Below are positions 1 to 42,600 of a DNA stretch of 64,000 nt, piece by piece (positions within the stretch are counted from its first letter, which is position 1; every line of letters starts with the position of its first letter). A model generated the notes under the pieces. That model was not told the origin of the DNA, did no database searches, and saw only the letters and a list, made by a program, of their open reading frames with translations. The DNA is from Chondrilla cf. caribensis. Its lineage: Eukaryota; Porifera; Demospongiae; Chondrillida; Chondrillidae. A program made the translations under genes and the position numbers. Location: contig OZ026558.1 of the NCBI GenBank assembly GCA_964020155.1, forward strand, positions 3,062,574 through 3,126,573, read 5' to 3'.

Positions 1-23
1 TATTCCAGTATTATTCCTCTCTT

Positions 24-1331
24 CTATTCTTCAGTGGCTTTCGGTTCTTCATTCTTTCCTTGTGGTTTGGGTTCTTCAGTGGCCTTGGATTCTTCACTCT
101 TCTCTTGTGGTTCAGCTTCTTCAGTGGCTTTCGGTTCTTCACTCTTCTCTTGTGGTTTAACTTCTTCAGTGGCTTTCGGTTCTTCACTCTTCTCTTGTGG
201 TTTAGGTTCTTCAGTGGCTTTCGGCTCTTCACTCTTCTCTTGTGGTTTAGGTTCTTCAGTGGTTTTCGGTTCTTCACTCTTCTCTTGTGGTTTAGGTTCT
301 TCAGTGGCTTTTGGTTCTTCACTCTTCTCTTGTGGTTTAGCTTCTTCAGTGGCTTTTGGCTCTTCACTCTTCTCTTGTGGTTTAGCTTCTTCAGTGGCCT
401 TGGGTTCTTCACTCTTCTCTTGTGGTTTAGCTTCTTCAGTGGCTTTCGGTTCTTCACTCTTCTCTTGAGGTTTAGCTTCTTCAGTGGCTTTCGGCTCTTC
501 ACTCTTCTCTTGTGGTTTAGGTTCTTCAGTGGCTTTCGGTTCTTCACTCTTCTCTTGTGGTTTAGCTTCTTCAGTGGCTTTCGGTTCTTCACTCTTCTCT
601 TGTGGTTTAGGTTCTTCAGTGGCCTTGGGTTCTTCACTCTTCTCTTGAGGTTTAGCTTCTTCCATGGCTTTCGGTTCTTCACTCTTCTCTTGTGGTTTAG
701 GTTCTTCAGTGGCTTTTGGTTCTTCACTCCCCTCTTGTGGTTTAGGTTCTTCAGTGGCCTTGGGTTCTTCACTCTTCTCTTGTGGTTTAGGTTCTTCAGT
801 GGCCTTGGGTTCTTCACTCTTCTCTTGTGGTTTAGGTTCTTCAGTGGCTTTCGGTTCTTCACTCTTCTCTTGTGGTTTAGGTTCTTCAGTGGCCTTGGGT
901 TCTTCACTCTTCTCTTGTGGTTTAGGTTCTTCAGTGGCCTTGGGTTCTTCACTCTTCTCTTGTGGTTTAGCTTCTTCAGTGGCTTTCGGTTCTTCACTCT
1001 TCTCTTGAGGTTTAGCTTCTTCAGTGGCCTTGGGTTCTTCACTCTTCTCTTGAGGTTTAGCTTCTTCCATGGCTTTCGGCTCTTCACTCTTCTCTTGAGG
1101 TTTAGCTTCTTCAGTGGCCTTGGGTTCTTCACTCTTCTCTTGAGGTTTAGCTTCTTCCATGGCTTTCGGCTCTTCACTCTTCTCTTGTGGTTTAGCTTCT
1201 TCAGTGGCTTTTAGCTCTTCACTCTTTTCTTGTGGTTCAGCTTCTGGAGTGGTTTTTGGCTCATCACTCTTCTCTTGAGTAGGCTCCTTCTCTGTTTGTT
1301 CATTCTCACCCTTTGGCTTAGTGTCATTCAC
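24..1331 (-). CDS. Last exon: C-terminal charged repeat tail
   Basis: The exon opens after a TTTTGTAG acceptor at 1334-1332 with VNDTKPKGENEQTEKEPTQ. It then encodes about 28 tandem copies of a 15-residue unit (EKSEEPKATEE followed by PKPQ or AKPQ) and stops at TAG 26-24. Copies differ by Ala/Pro and Thr/Met swaps and a few singletons. The tail is strongly charged and almost certainly disordered. Confidence 0.88.
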   Translation of the reverse strand: MNDTKPKGENEQTEKEPTQEKSDEPKTTPEAEPQEKSEELKATEEAKPQEKSEEPKAMEEAKPQEKSEEPKATEEAKPQEKSEEPKAMEEAKPQEKSEEPKATEEAKPQEKSEEPKATEEAKPQEKSEEPKATEEPKPQEKSEEPKATEEPKPQEKSEEPKATEEPKPQEKSEEPKATEEPKPQEKSEEPKATEEPKPQEGSEEPKATEEPKPQEKSEEPKAMEEAKPQEKSEEPKATEEPKPQEKSEEPKATEEAKPQEKSEEPKATEEPKPQEKSEEPKATEEAKPQEKSEEPKATEEAKPQEKSEEPKATEEAKPQEKSEEPKATEEAKPQEKSEEPKATEEPKPQEKSEEPKTTEEPKPQEKSEEPKATEEPKPQEKSEEPKATEEVKPQEKSEEPKATEEAEPQEKSEESKATEEPKPQGKNEEPKATEE

Positions 1332-4300
1332 CTACAAAATCAATAACAGGAAGGATATTGAAGGTTCTGAAGTTGTAACTACAACCATAACTCAATTTTA
1401 TACGATTATTACATTAAATACATGCTCAACTAAGCCACAGGTAACAGTAACTTAAGTAACCCAGCATGCATGACTATCTATAGAGTGATACCAGCTACTG
1501 TATCGCAAATAATCTGAATCCGCATGCATACAACTCTTGTGTAAATTACAGGCATATAACAATAAATAAGTACATCCAGATTAATACAAGCAAGTTCAGT
1601 ACAGTGCAACGTGCTTAGTAGTGAGTACCCTGGATAGTATCTACTTCTGGTTAGTGAGTACACTTCACTTCGTTCCTAGCTCGTGTACACTATGCCAACC
1701 AGTCCTGACGGTAAGTACCTCAGAGTCTGATATAAAGTACAGATTTAATGTTCCCTTTTAAGGCTCCAAAAGAGCAAGTTGGACTCTAATTGGTACAAAT
1801 AATGTTGCTGACTTCTTGACGGACCTACAGGTACTTTCAGGAACATTTATTATTCGATTGATTGAACATGTGTTTTATTCCATTTGACAAATGCTCCAAT
1901 GGAATTAATGTACTCTTCATTCAGATTCATTGTATTTGTGTTTACTTTGACTGTCTGATTAGCAATAATGAACGCATTAACCTACATATGTACTATGCAT
2001 ATTAAAATGGAAATTGCATACACAAAATACACCACAATCCTGACAAAAGAGTACAATCCTTCTCAAGTGTCAGGAGGCAAAAATAGAGCTCACACAAACC
2101 TGCACCATATGTGTGTACGGTATGGTGCAAAATGAGGTGACAATACTTTTTAGTTAAAAGATAAGTGTTAATGGTTAGGCAATAAGCATTAACATGTTTC
2201 CGCTAATTACATACTTTTACAGAAAAGCGTGAACTGTTAATTTGTAACATCTGACAGTACCAACTGTTGTGGAAGGTCCAGCCTTATGTCTTCCCAGCTC
2301 TAATGATAGACCTCCTGATTATTTTGTAGCATTTATATTCTCCAGGAGTTTGACCGCTGTCTTCTTCCATCTTCTTCTGGATTACTTAATCATTTCTGCA
2401 TTAAGCTAGGGCAGTTTACCAGACTTCTGGGTATGAGAGATCATTCCGAGTAGCTTGTGTCTCTGTTAACAACGAACCATAACCAATAGAAATCAACGAT
2501 TAATGGAAAAGCGTTAACCGTTTTACCAAAAATCATTACATTTCATTTGTAAGCATTTTTTGGAAAAGAAAAACTTTTAACGGTATAATTGGTTAGTGGT
2601 TATCGGTTAGTGTTACCATTTTGCACCGTACTGTACCCATGACATCATCATGTATTGTTATGAAAACTCTGTTAAACATTTTGCAACAACACCAATTGAA
2701 ATAAAAACAGCACTAGACTAATAGAAAAATGCAGTGGAGTACAACTTGCTTAGTAAGTACCTGGGGCTAGTACATATCCCTGGTTAGCAAGTACACTTCA
2801 CTCAGTCCCTAGTGAATGTGTACTATGTCAACCAGTACCGATAGAAAGTACTCCTGATAAGAAATACAAATTTGGTGTACCCTTCGACATACTGACTATA
2901 GAACGATGGACTGTATTTTACTTATCAATACATATTATACAGATGTACAGTACCTAGCGTCACAAATCATCTAATTGAATTTTGTTGTCTATAATGTAGA
3001 GGTTTTACATAGGTACATATTAAATGCTAATGTCTATGTAATTAGCCTTTATCTCATAAAACATTAGGGGACTTCATTTAAGGTTAATAAACTGAACAAC
3101 CCAATGATTGAGGCACTACCTATGTCTATTAGGATGGGTACCATTAGCCCTGGTTACACTAGAATGCAACAGTGCTTTGCAATTACTCCACGTCTAAACC
3201 AGTTCCATACATTAGTGTGTAACCCACAAATGTGATTACGTAATCAATGCAAGTAAACCACATATCAAGGTGGTTGACAATGGCTTAAAATAGTTTTAAA
3301 ATAAGGCACTTAAACGCTCTATTAGCTGTTGCCACCTTATTTAGAACAACAATCAGGAGGAAACTGGGAAGAACATGGTAATGAACAGTGTTTTGACAAA
3401 ATTCGAATTCAAACAAAGACTATCGTCTGCCTACACCTGTATGTTTCCTTAATATTCATATATACTACGCACGTATGTACTTCCTGGCCATACATATGTA
3501 TGTACGTATATACAAAACATACATATGTGGGTAAAATGCTTAAACCACCGGTCTATTACAGCTTATCCTGAAAATGAAAGTGAGAAATGTGAGAAATGTT
3601 CAATCTTTATGAAATGTACCGTGCTATGGACCATTAACTATCATATACTGTAACATAAAATATTTGTGACCAGTAACTTTTCCAAGTTTGGCAAGGACAC
3701 ATTAAAAAGTATTCACTAATGTATCATTGTGCAAATATTTTTGTTCCCTTACAGATGTGTAGGAGGAGTTGGAGCGAATGATGTCATCATTCTAAAATGG
3801 CAGATACTACATGTCTATCAATGGAAACTGCTTATTTTGCCATATTAAGCAGTCAACTTGAAGTAGAATGATAGAAAATAGAAGCAGTAATATAATACTT
3901 AAACTGGCTCTGAGCAGTACTATAATGACTAAAATCACTTCAGCTGTCAAATTTAATATGTAAATAGTTTTAACCCCCTCCCCTACCACTCCTTGCCAAA
4001 GATTTGCAAAATGTTTTGGTCACAAACATTTCCAATGTATAGTAATAATTGCCAGCAGTTCATATCTAACGGAGATCCCACCCTACTCTGATAGGCATTC
4101 TAGATAAAGTTTACATTGGATAGTGTGCCATGTTGCGATCAGAGATGTGGGCAAATACGTTATGAGCAAAATTGTGACAGTTGACAAAATATCGTGCCCC
4201 CCTGATCATGCATTTCATGCAGTAGTTTTCACACATACCTGTGGCTCGCTCTTGGCTTCATCTCTAGACGACTCTGTCATAACAAACGAAAACATTGATA

Positions 4301-5328
4301 TTATGTGAAAGGCTCCCATCATTCACTAGAACTGTGCATGCAGGAACAAGAGCAAGTGATGGACAGCTAGTGCACACATTCAAGTTAACTAGAAAGGATT
4401 GTTAACCAATGAAAAAGGTGGAGAGAACAGTACAAAATGTAGCAATCAAATCACTGTGACAGTACATCTCCACATACTGTGAATGTCTTTGTCAATGGTG
4501 CTTTGTCTGGACAGCCCTCTGATCAACTTGGACACACCACTCTGTTTCTTCCCCAGAACATCTTTGGAGAAATTGCTGTCCTCATGACCATACTATATCA
4601 AGTAGAGCAAGAACAATAGGTATTAAATATCCTGTGAAAATACACGTAATATCATGAAGTCTATGTACATACATGATGAATTCCATTGTTTGTTCTCTAC
4701 TGATAAAAAAATCATAATATGTAAGATTTCCTTTTCGTTCAAAAGTGTCCTATTTCCAAAATGAGGACAGGGCTGATGAAATAAACATTGGTACCAATAC
4801 GTATAGGTGCACAGTTCTGAATTGAGTTCAGTCTGCATGTGTTTATTAAAATGATCCAGTATTTTCACTTACAGTAGTTACTTGCTGCTTCAACACGGTA
4901 GTCCATTTTCTAAGTGGATACAATACAAGATAACAGTAGAAGTAATCTGCACATGAAACAGTGAAAATAAGGCGATTTACAGTCATTATTTCGGCTTCAC
5001 ATTATTATACTATGAACTGCATGCAGAATACTCAAACGTACTGGTATTCTTCTTCTGTTTCTGCATTGAAATAAAATGTTCGACCTTCAACAGCCAAACC
5101 GAAGCAGACATCAAGATTGAAGGGTTTTGGCCATGTACAGGCACACTGATCGATTGATCGAACTCCACGGGATTTGGTCAAATCTATGATATTCAAAGGC
5201 TTCACATCCGACTCCTTCTTGTAGTAACTGAGCGTTTTACCGTAAAGCACAAACCATCTTCGATTCCAATTATTGAAACCAATCCCTCCTCCTGGTGAAG
5301 ACAAAAGTAAAATCACATACACACATGA

Positions 5329-5386
<58 letters not shown>

Positions 5387-6895
5387 ATGTACGTACATGC
5401 ACTCATGTATATACACACATATTATGTGCACACACACACGTACACACGTATACAAAAACATGTACACACACATACATACACACATGTGTACATGCACACA
5501 CGTGTACATACGTACATGCATGCACTTAAATACACATGTACATATACACGCATACACGTACATACACATATTCATGTACATGCACACACGTACACACACA
5601 TGTACACATACACATACACACACCTGCACACATTTACATATACGTATTCATGTACACACACACCACACATAATAAGGTACATTTACGTCTATGTATACAT
5701 GTACAGTACCTTGCTTGACCATATAACCAGACATCAGTGTTTCACCACCAGAACTAGGACCATAGTTCACAGCGCCATTAGTATCTGATTTCTTCTCAAC
5801 AGAATTGCCATCTATGTCTTCTTGTACAGCTGCTTGTCTCCTTACTTCCTTTTCGTCTTTCATTTTTTCACCTTTCTCTTCAAGTTCACCCTTATCGGGT
5901 GTTGCTGGCTCTTCACTCTTGTCTTGTGGCTTAGTTCCTTCAGAGGCCTTGGGCTCTTCACTTGACTCTGTGGTTTTATCTTCTTCAGTGGCTTTTTGTT
6001 TATCAATCTTCTCTTGAGGTTTAGGTTCTTCAGTGGCTTTTGGTTCTTCACTCTTCTCTTGAGGTTTAGCTTCTTCAGTGGCTTTTGGTTCTTCACTCTT
6101 CTCTTGTGGTTTAGCTTCTTCAGTGGCTTTTGGTTCTTCACTCTTCTCTTGTGGTTTAGCTTCTTCAGTAGTTTTCGGTTCTTCACTCTTCTCTTGAGGT
6201 TTAGCTTCTTCAGTGGCTTTTGGTACATCACTCTTCTCTTGAGGTTTAGCTTCTTCAGTGGCTTTTGTGGATTCCACACTCCTGTCTTGTGATTCATTTT
6301 CGTCAGGGACTGTTTTTTCTTCTGATGTTGGTGGTTCTTCCCTCTTCTCTCCTTGTCTAGCTTCCTCGGTGACCTTTTGCTCCTCGCTCGTTTGACGTAT
6401 TTCAGCTACTTCAGGTGCCTTTGATTCTCCATCGCTGTTCAATGAGTTTTTCAAAGGTTTAGTTTCTGACGTGTCATCATCGTTCGACTTCTGCAATGTC
6501 CCCAAAGCTGATTCGTCTTTGAGGGGCTTTGTTTCCTCGCATTCGTTTCTAACTTCATTAGGTATCTCAGGTTCGGCGGGGGATTTTTGTAAGGGAACAG
6601 CCTGTACCTGTTCGTTTGTTTCTGTTTTGGACACATTCTCCGATTTTGGCGGCTCCTCTTGGTTTGTTCCATTACTTGTATGTTCTACTTGTCGCCCGTC
6701 TTCTGGGGGTCTACTAGAATGTTCACTGTCGTTTGAAGAGACTTTTTCTTCAAGCTTATCGCGGTCGCTTCCCTCTTGCAGTTTAGACTCGCCGTTACTG
6801 CTCACAGGAACATCATTTACTTCGTTACTCTTCGTATCGACGTCTTCACCGTTGTCCGTCGACGACTTTACCTCTTGCAGTGTGCCACTGTCCAT
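24..6895 (-). CDS. PH-domain protein with acidic 15-residue tandem repeats (6 exons)
   Basis: Exons on the minus strand: 6895-5710, 5291-5042, 4909-4873, 4592-4478, 4273-4239 and 1331-24. All borders are GT-AG, phases match (1,2,0,1,0), and the model gives 976 residues ending in TAG at 26-24. Residues 1-385 are acidic and low complexity, with about seven 15-residue repeats. A pleckstrin homology domain covers about residues 387-490: GYMVKQ, then NNWNRRWFVLYGKTLSYYK, FNLDVCFGL, RTFYFNAETEEEYQKW. A short linker follows, and then about 28 repeats of the EKSEEPKATEEPKPQ type run to the C-terminus. The PH domain resembles the DAPP1/TAPP group, but the first basic position of the usual PIP3-binding KXn(K/R)XR motif is Asn, so lipid specificity is uncertain. 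The likely role is a membrane-recruited scaffold with a long disordered charged tail; I recognise no named orthologue. The gene diverges from STK11IP across 456 bp. Confidence 0.85.
27..1290. repeat. 45-bp coding minisatellite, about 28 copies
   Basis: The 45-bp unit recurs with high identity across the last exon of the PH-repeat gene. Its unit length is a multiple of three, so copy-number changes keep the reading frame. The complementary strand is also open in other frames purely because the unit lacks stops; those readings are Phe/Leu/Ser-rich shadows. Confidence 0.95.
1602..1786. mobile_element. CAGT-ended TA-target MITE, copy 1
   Basis: Left end CAGTGCAACGTGCTTAGTA sits next to TA (1600-1601). 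The right end, read on the other strand, is GAGTCCAACTTGC next to TA. The interior matches other copies (a stretch like CTGGTTAGTGAGTACAC, then a stretch like ACTATGCCAACCAGT). Confidence 0.65.
2115..2636. mobile_element. MITE with GTACGGTATGGTGCAAAATG ends
   Basis: The left end GTACGGTATGGTGCAAAATG is matched in inverted orientation by GTACAGTACGGTGCAAAATG at the right end (2 mismatches in 20). Subterminal GGTTAG-type motifs are also mirrored. The element is 522 bp with no coding capacity; its superfamily is not assigned. Confidence 0.6.
2732..2913. mobile_element. CAGT-ended TA-target MITE, copy 2
   Basis: This is the same family as 1602-1786: TACAACTTGCTTAGTAAGTA near the left end, CTGGTTAGCAAGTACACTTC inside, and an inverted CAGTCC next to TA at the right end. 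Confidence 0.6.
4239..4592 (-). CDS. Linker exons 4 and 5 of the PH-repeat protein
   Basis: Exon 4 (4592-4478) reads YGHEDSNFSKDVLGKKQSGV and then SKLIRGLSRQSTIDKDIH. Exon 5 (4273-4239) reads KSSRDEAKSEPQ. Both have clean GT-AG borders and compatible phases (0/1 and 1/0). They give a basic, Ser-rich linker between the PH domain and the C-terminal repeats, with no domain recognised. Confidence 0.75.
4873..5291 (-). CDS. PH domain core (exons 2 and 3)
   Basis: Exon 2 (5291-5042) continues the PH fold from GGGIGFNNWNRRWF through RTFYFNAETEEEY. Exon 3 (4909-4873, 37 nt) supplies the conserved C-terminal helix, QKWTTVLKQQ, with the invariant Trp. The exon 2 donor is CA|GTACGT and the exon 3 acceptor is CACTTAG; joining them restores the Gln codon and the frame. 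The intron before exon 2 carries a long (AC)n tract. Confidence 0.88.
5331..5382. repeat. (AC)n microsatellite with AC/TACA-rich flank
   Basis: An uninterrupted (AC)n run lies in intron 1 of the PH-repeat gene. A degenerate ACACAC/TACATG-rich stretch follows to about 5670. Long open frames here are simple-sequence artefacts. Confidence 0.95.
5710..6895 (-). CDS. PH-repeat protein exon 1: acidic N-terminus and first repeat block
   Basis: This exon starts at the ATG on 6895-6893 and ends at a GT donor (5709-5708) after the codons for GYMVKQ, in phase 1. It encodes 395 codons. The first 210 residues are Ser/Glu/Asp/Lys rich with no fold visible. Roughly 5940-6280 encodes about seven copies of the same 15-residue Glu/Lys/Pro repeat that fills the last exon, and the PH domain begins at the very end. 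The composition predicts an intrinsically disordered region. Confidence 0.85.
5940..6285. repeat. Second block of the 45-bp coding minisatellite, about 7 copies
   Basis: The same 45-bp unit as at 27-1290 appears in exon 1 of the same gene, more degenerate toward its 3' side (IDKQKATEEDK, SEEPKASEGTK). The two blocks are separated by the PH domain and four introns. Confidence 0.9.
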
Positions 6896-7351
6896 CCTCG
6901 CGTTCTCCTACGATAGGGGGCGTGTTTATGGTTTAACCTTGCAATATCGCTCTGCGACCTGATCCGCTTCCTTTTAGGGAGTTGACTTGCTGTTCGGTCA
7001 TAATTGCCCTAATTCACTTATACGATGACCAATTAGACGCCCTGAGCGAAAAGGGAAGGTCCGCAGATGCACTGGTCTCACCCATTACAGCCAGACACTT
7101 CTTTATCTAGCTGCTATGCTTCGCTACCTCATGGCTAGACTATACAAACGATAGTTCAACTGGCTGGTACTATACAAGCGACAATGAAAGCACAAAACCG
7201 AAAATAACAGACAAATCGCGAAATGCTTGCTTGGGCGCGAAAAATCATTTTGTCCTCCCTGGGCGCTTGATCTGATAGGCTACATCATTGACACTCCGTT
7301 CCTAGATCTCGCTCCCAGATCCACTTCCGGCCGCCATCCCGGCAGAATAAA
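6896..7351. promoter_or_regulatory. Divergent promoter between the PH-repeat gene and STK11IP
   Basis: Only 456 bp separate the two start codons, which point away from each other, so the genes probably share a bidirectional promoter. Next to the STK11IP start lies CACTTCCGGCCGCCATCC (7322-7339), which combines an ETS-type ACTTCCGG with a YY1-type GCCGCCAT. No TATA box is seen. The region is more GC-rich than the introns. The motif readings are by eye. Confidence 0.55.
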
Positions 7352-28009
<20,658 letters not shown>

Positions 28010-28080
28010 AATCCTTATCGTATTTGTCAGAAACCGCAGACTTCCTGTTTTCGTAAGCATGGTGCTGTAACCCTTTAGTG

Positions 28081-28087
28081 TATATAA
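28081..28087 (+). promoter_or_regulatory. TATA-like box upstream of chimaerin
   Basis: TATATAA sits 90 bp before the chimaerin ATG and only 72 bp after the STK11IP stop. It is the best core-promoter candidate in the 167-bp spacer. The assignment is inferred from position and sequence only. Confidence 0.4.
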
Positions 28088-28176
28088 CCCTATTCAACGG
28101 TGAACTGTATACACAACTAGCTATACTGAAGTGCGTGTAGAGGAGGATTGAGTTGAAGAAACGCGGACGAGACCGA

Positions 28177-39034
<10,858 letters not shown>

Positions 39035-39591
39035 AATGATTCAACACTTCTTTTCATGTTTCAATTATATTATTGGTAACGATCTTTTACAATTTATTTG
39101 TGTATGAATATTGTATTAAAATCATTTGTACAAGTTACACCACCAGTATTATCATACAATCACATCATGATCATGTTCAAATTTGAATGATGAGAAATAA
39201 CGTATATACATACAAAAATTTAATATTATTATTACCAAAATATACACTTGCATATTCATTTCATTAATGATTCTGCATGACAATATTGATGTGCAATTAA
39301 TCATGATCAATGCAGTTTTAAATTTTAATCATACAAATGAGTTTCAACCCTTTGGCATGCATATATTATATTATACCTATCAATCCCAAGCTTAAGATGT
39401 GTTCTCCTTCCTACATGATAAAGAAAAGAGCTATATTGGTATGATTATGAACAGAGAATTAATTAGAGTTGAGAATTGATGGATTGCGATCCTTGAACCC
39501 CCTAACTTGGCATCACAAAACAAATATTTGTAATTTATCATGTTATATAATATTTCATTATTATACATGCATATTATAATTTTTATTAGTA

Positions 39592-39597
39592 TGTAAT
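39592..39597 (-). terminator. Candidate CPLANE1 poly(A) signal
   Basis: AATAAA on the minus strand lies 103 bp past the CPLANE1 stop. It is the first canonical hexamer downstream. Confidence 0.5.
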
Positions 39598-39643
39598 ATA
39601 ATATAATACAGATATATAAATGATTCAATGATGAGTGAGACAG

Positions 39644-39649
39644 AATAAA
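39644..39649 (+). terminator. Candidate chimaerin poly(A) signal
   Basis: This is the first canonical AATAAA on the plus strand after the chimaerin stop (610 bp). The variant ATTAAA near 39114 is an earlier alternative. Confidence 0.4.
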
Positions 39650-39699
39650 GTTATACTGAGTACACTGGTCGAGAGTTCAAGTCATAATTGATGTTGATA

Positions 39700-42600
39700 T
39701 CATTGGTCCAACAGCCTGTCCACGGCCGTCCAATCAATGTCTGTCAACATGCTGCTGCTGTTGGAGGATTGCATGTTGTCATCCTTGACCTCTGCCTACA
39801 GTACAAAGGCAATCAAATCTAATCACTGCAAACATTACAATAGAGTACATGTGAAAATTAGAGGAATTAATTGATAATAATATTAACATCATAATTGGAC
39901 ATACGTATTCAAAAAAAACAATTTAATTAATACCCTAATATCCCTACACACTAGTGATCATATAAGATGCTTAAGGTGAAGGTACTCAGTGAAAACAATA
40001 AAGTACATATAAACATAAGTATGTACATAATAATGGAAGATGCTACATATTATACTCATTATGACTATGGAGACAGATTTGGTTAATACTGCTAGCTGTG
40101 TCAGTTGTATACTTTCCAGTGATTAGGAAAGACCACACTATCAAGGTTGTACCATGTGTGGAGCAAGCTAAACCTCAGAATGGACAACTTGTTGAGCAAA
40201 CTCCTTTGAGATAATGTTCAATACAAATCACTTTTAGAGCTATGTATCACAATAAACAACTCCCGACAAGAACCAATATTTGTGCGTTCCTTATTGGTCT
40301 AAACATGTTTTCACTGTACAGTAGCCCCTAATCATGAGATGTACATACGTACATATGCCAATATTGATGTTTATGTTGTGTATGTGAAATAAAGGTCTTT
40401 GATAATCCAACATGGCCGTGCATGTCCACACAGACAGGAGTCCACTGCTTGGTGTATTACTTACAAGTAGCTGGGCTACAGCATCTGCTTCTTCTTCTGT
40501 CAAACCCTCAACACTGGCTATTTTTCTTAATGGCTTCCTCTTTCCTTTGTGACGTGTTGTATCTGTTCCCAAAGATACATGATAACATGGACAAATAAAT
40601 TACATACGTATGTACACTCCCTGTATACGTAAACATATGTACGTATATGCTAAAATATAACAATAAGGTACGTATATGGTATGGTACATTTTAAGGGAAA
40701 ACTGATGCAATTAATGAAGCACAGCTGTTAACACATGTAGTCTTCCAACCAGCCAATCCCCTCTGTATTTACATGTTGTACACATGTAAAAGTGAATATT
40801 GGCTGGTTGCGAGACCACAGTTGATTTACAAGAATTATTACTCCAATAGCACTATGCAGACATCTAATGGATATTACTTGTATACGAATGCGCATTAGTG
40901 ACAAATGACACTCAAATTCAGTACTATAGACCGGTTATGACAGGCTTAGATCACTGCAGGAACAGTATACGGTATGTAAGTACAGGGTATATGATGTAGA
41001 ATTATAATGCTATCATGGGATAAAACATGCATGCACACTGTATATAAGCACTGACTGGATAAAACCACAAAATCACAAGAAACAACATAAATTAGGGCAC
41101 TATACGTAGGCTTTTGATCACTCCATTGATGACTGGATAGTGTAGTCAATGATGGTACAATACTTGGACTATGCACCAGCATACAAACCTGACGGTTGTT
41201 GTTTATGTGTCCCGCCTTGTTGCCATATTGTGTAAGTAGCATTTTCTACAGGCTTGCCAGTCTGGTGAGGCTCATTTGTCTCTGTGAAGTGGGAGTTAAC
41301 GAGGTCGGCCATGAGAGCAAAAGCATCGTGCACTCTTTTCTCATGAAATTCCCCTTCCAATTCCCTACACAACAAAACATATGCATAATCCTTACACAAA
41401 TACAGACATAATATACGTATGTACATACGTATGTACATGTACATGTATTTGTTATATATCGTTCCTAGTACTGTACACTACACCTACACAGGATGCGACT
41501 AACTTAATCCAGGTGTAGACATTTCACACTGTTTATGTACACATATACTAATATTGAATACAGTTATGCATCACATGCAATAGAAAGTGTTTACTAATTT
41601 CCTGGGTCTCAATCAATCAACCCTAATAATAAAACCTGTCTGGTGACCTGTGCTGATATACATTCTGAACTTTGCTGGACCACATAACATATCACCACAC
41701 TTTTCCCTAGATCGTCTGTCAATCACACATGCACCAGGATACAGCTATGCACACATCTAAGTATGTACTGTACGTGTTCATATACTGTATTTTACATACT
41801 TCCTTCTATTGGCTCTTTCTCCTTGACTGAGAACAATCTGCAGCAGAAAAATCACTTCTCCATAGTAGCATAAATACGTATATTTGTATGACTATAACAC
41901 TTTATGTATTTAGTAATAATATTTGTGACATAAAAATTAATAGAGTAGATTTAGATTTGCTCAGTCAGATACAAAACAATGTACGATGATACTAAATATA
42001 TTTACAGTTGTAAACATTTGCAACAATCTCTTTACAATAGAATGTGGACACAGACACACATGTAAATATTGGTTACAACTGTATCCTGGTAATAGTGTAA
42101 TGCAGCAAAGAACAAATTGGTGGGGAAGTTGAAAAGAGAGACAACTGCTTTCACGAAATTTTAAATATGCATACTATGTCAAAAGTGTAATTGCTGAACA
42201 TTAATTATTACTTTGCAAACATGTACATCTACAGTATGTACACATTATGTAGGTACGTTTGCAAATGATTTGTACATACGTATGTGTTCTGTATCAAGTT
42301 GAGAAGGTATATTTGAGTTTTACACTATCTTATGGACAACACTGAATATGCACATAACTCACCCTAGAGTGCTTCTGTACGAAGGGACGTTTTTCCTTTT
42401 GAATAAGACTTTGACGTTCTTTTCTAAACCTCTTGTAGGTTTCCTTGCGCTTTTTCTCCATCCATTGTCTGAGTTCACTCCTGTCTCTCTGGTGCAAAGG
42501 AGCACCAGGGAGGGATCTCCTACATGAATATTGAGTGAAGGCATTATTACCAGGTATGAATGTATGCAGGTGAGCATAAGTGGGTACTCATGAACACAAG

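Larger units (their letters stand above)
1332..4238 (-). other. Intron 5 of the PH-repeat gene with transposon debris
   Basis: This 2.9-kb intron holds no convincing exon. It contains two CAGT-type elements (1602-1786 and 2732-2913), a 522-bp element with inverted ends (2115-2636), and a degenerate copy starting near 3146 of the AGCCCTGGTTATGCTA-ended element at 19044-19234. Confidence 0.6.
39035..39699. other. Convergent 3' spacer between chimaerin and CPLANE1
   Basis: 665 AT-rich bases lie between the two stop codons. A plus-strand AATAAA is at 39644-39649 and a minus-strand AATAAA (TTTATT on plus) at 39592-39597. If both are used, the 3' ends overlap. Confidence 0.6.

Noticed and set aside
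34..1214. Long plus-strand and second minus-strand frames over the repeat exon (Phe/Leu/Ser-rich and Lys/Arg/Asn-rich)
   Set aside because: They are shadows of a 45-bp unit without stops; only the Glu/Lys/Pro frame joins in phase to the PH-domain exons.
5270..5790. His/Thr- and Cys/Val-rich frames
   Set aside because: Translations of the (AC)n tract and its degenerate flank; the real exon on the minus strand ends at 5042.
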